16,533 nucleotides of DNA, from the NCBI GenBank assembly GCA_943704525.1, contig CALSCQ010002077.1, positions 1-16,533 on the forward strand, given 5' to 3'. Positions 14,833 to 16,533 of this stretch are shown here, in pieces. The notes beneath the pieces were generated by a model. The model saw only the letters and a list, made by a program, of their open reading frames with translations, had not been told where the DNA came from and made no database searches. The stretch's first letter is position 1, and each line of letters opens with the position of its first letter. Source of the stretch: Pigoraptor vietnamica (lineage: Eukaryota; Opisthokonta; Filasterea). Position numbers and translations under genes: made by a program.

Positions 14833-16399
14833 ATGTCGGTCGTGCTCCTCCTTCTCGCCGTGTGCGTGGTCCCTGCACATGGATTCATGACCTTCGACAT
14901 AAGCTCGTCATCGTGGCGTGTCTCAAACGCCAACGGCTCCGTCCGCGCAGAGGCCACTGTGCCTGGCTATGTGCACCTCGATCTCCTTCGCGCGGGTGTG
15001 ATCGGCGACCCTTACTTGAACGACAACGAGCTTCTTCAGCGTTGGGTTGCGTTCGACAACTGGACATACACGTCGTCCTTCGCCGCGCCGGACGCGCTGC
15101 TTGAGGAGAAGACGATTCACGTCGTGTTAGACGGCATCGACACGATCGCTTCCGTCTCCCTCAACGGGCGCGTCGTCGGGTCGGCGTCTAACATGCACCT
15201 TCGGCACAGATTCGACGTCACGAGCATGCTTGTGCAGGGCATCAACACGCTCCAGGTCGCCCTCACGTCGGCGGCCGTATACGCGGCGGGCAAGAGCGAC
15301 GAGTACCCGTACGCCGTTCCGTTCGACGTGCACGTGGGGTCCGTGCCTCACCGCAACTTCATTCGCAAGGCGCAGTCGGACTTTGGATGGGACTGGGGCC
15401 CTGCGTTCATCCCGTGCGGCATATGGAAGCCTGTCTCTCTCGTGGGCTTTAGCGGAGCCGTGGTCGAGCGGCTGATCGTTCGCCAGGAGCACCTCCCCGA
15501 CGGCACCGTCTCCCTGAACGCAACTGCCCTTGTGCGTGCAGCAGCGCAGGGAATGGCCGGTACGGTCTCGCTCGACCTCGACGGAGAGAGCGTGGGGACG
15601 ACGTCGTTCGTGTCGTCGTCTGCGGGCGCGTTCGCAGTGACGCTGCCGCCGTTTGTGGTCGCTGTGCCGCGGTATTGGTGGCCCGTCGGGTACGGTCTTC
15701 CGAACATGTACGCGGTGTCTGCGTCTGCGTACTGCAACGGAGAGACGTCGACCGTCACTCGTCACGTGGGCCTCCGGAAGGTGGAACTCGCGGAGGAGGC
15801 GGCGCCGGCGGGCGCGGGCGGGACCATGTTCTACTTCAGGTGCGTCGTGACATGGATGCGTGTGTGTGCGTGCGTGTGTGTGTGTGTACGCATGTGCATG
15901 TGAGCATGTGCGTCCTTCCATTTGACGAGGGAGTTCTGAAAAGACGAGAACAGTGTCAAATGATTTGAATTTTCAGATAACTCACTACGCTCTCTTTCAG
16001 AATCAACGGCGTTCCCGTGTGGGCCAAGGGCGCGAATTGGATTCCCGCCGATGTCTTCCACACGCGCGCCGACAGAGACCGCATCGCCTCGCTTCTGCAG
16101 AGCGCCCTCGATGCCAACATGAACATGTGAGTGTGTTTGTATCAGTGTGTGTGTGTCTGTGTCTGTGTCTGTGTGTCTGTGTCTGTATGAGCGTGTGTGT
16201 GTGCGTGCGTGCGCGTAGCGCACGTGTGTGCACAGACGTGTCATCACAGCCTCTATGTCGCAGGATTCGCGTGTGGGGTGGCGGCATCTACCAACCGGAC
16301 GAATTTTACGAGTTTTGCGATGTCAACGGCCTCATGGTGTGGCAGGAGTTCATGTTCGCCTGCGCAATGTACCCGACCGACGACGCATTTCTCCGGGAG
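14833..16399 (+). CDS. MANBA: GH2 beta-mannosidase (MANBA-like), N-terminal part (3' partial)
   Basis: Exons: 14833-15839, 16001-16126, 16264-16399; the donor ggag|gtgcgt at 16400 leads into an intron that runs off the window. 423 residues are visible of a family usually near 880. The start gccATGt opens a signal peptide ([17 protein letters not shown]). The GH2 sugar-binding domain follows: [40 protein letters not shown], then [17 protein letters not shown] (DFGWDWGP from about residue 183). An immunoglobulin-like beta-sandwich leads to [12 protein letters not shown] and the start of the catalytic barrel, [15 protein letters not shown] and [14 protein letters not shown] (about 380-413). These motifs separate beta-mannosidase from beta-galactosidase and beta-glucuronidase. 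The enzyme removes terminal beta-mannose from N-glycan-derived oligosaccharides or mannans in the lysosome or outside the cell. Both catalytic Glu residues of GH2 would lie beyond the window, so activity cannot be judged. Confidence 0.95.
16143..16190. repeat. TG/TCTG imperfect microsatellite in mannosidase intron
   Basis: Alternating tgtg and tctg units lie in the 137-nt intron 16127-16263, starting shortly after the donor gtgagt. Confidence 0.8.
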
Positions 16400-16421
16400 G
16401 TGCGTTTGCCATTGAGCCGCA

Positions 16422-16533
<112 letters not shown>

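Overview
The window is a GC-rich stretch of eukaryotic nuclear DNA, almost certainly from a protist. The genes are cut into many exons by short spliceosomal introns of about 94-290 nt, mostly GT-AG with two apparent GC-AG cases. Coding exons strongly prefer C- or G-ending codons, and introns and spacers are rich in (GT)n/(CA)n microsatellites. I see no bacterial operon structure, tRNA, rRNA, CRISPR array or recognisable transposase. I cannot place the species. An inositol-trisphosphate-receptor-type channel together with a trefoil-bearing GH31 glucosidase fits a free-living, animal-related or other deep-branching protist, but that is inference.

Layout: (1) 1-6617, plus strand: the 3' half of an inositol 1,4,5-trisphosphate receptor (ITPR-like) calcium channel gene. 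At least twelve exons encode 1408 residues from the central helical/RIH-associated region through the six-helix pore to the C-terminal zinc-finger and coiled-coil tail; the 5' half lies outside the window. (2) 7618-11138, plus strand: a complete six-exon gene for a secreted or lysosomal GH31 alpha-glucosidase of 920 aa, with a signal peptide and an N-terminal trefoil (P-type) domain. (3) 12397-11473, minus strand, and 13211-14386, plus strand: a head-to-head pair of small paralogous genes (229 and 218 aa) of a family I do not recognise. They share intron positions, intron phases and exon lengths, and their C-terminal halves read like a PH/GRAM-type fold. (4) 14833 to beyond the right edge, plus strand: the 5' part of a GH2 beta-mannosidase (MANBA-like) with a signal peptide; 423 residues are visible.

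The two glycosidases would act in the secretory or lysosomal route on alpha-glucosides and beta-mannosides. The ITPR homologue would release Ca2+ from internal stores. Nothing in the sequence shows that these genes act together. The most novel element is the divergent paralogous pair, with a shared 813-bp upstream region carrying several palindromes, a CArG-like element and a long (CA)n tract.

Most long open frames, including the Cys-Val and His-Thr repeat frames and the long minus-strand frames, are shadows of microsatellites or of the GC-rich exons and are not annotated. All exon boundaries were assigned by eye from splice signals, phase consistency and family similarity; no transcript data were available.
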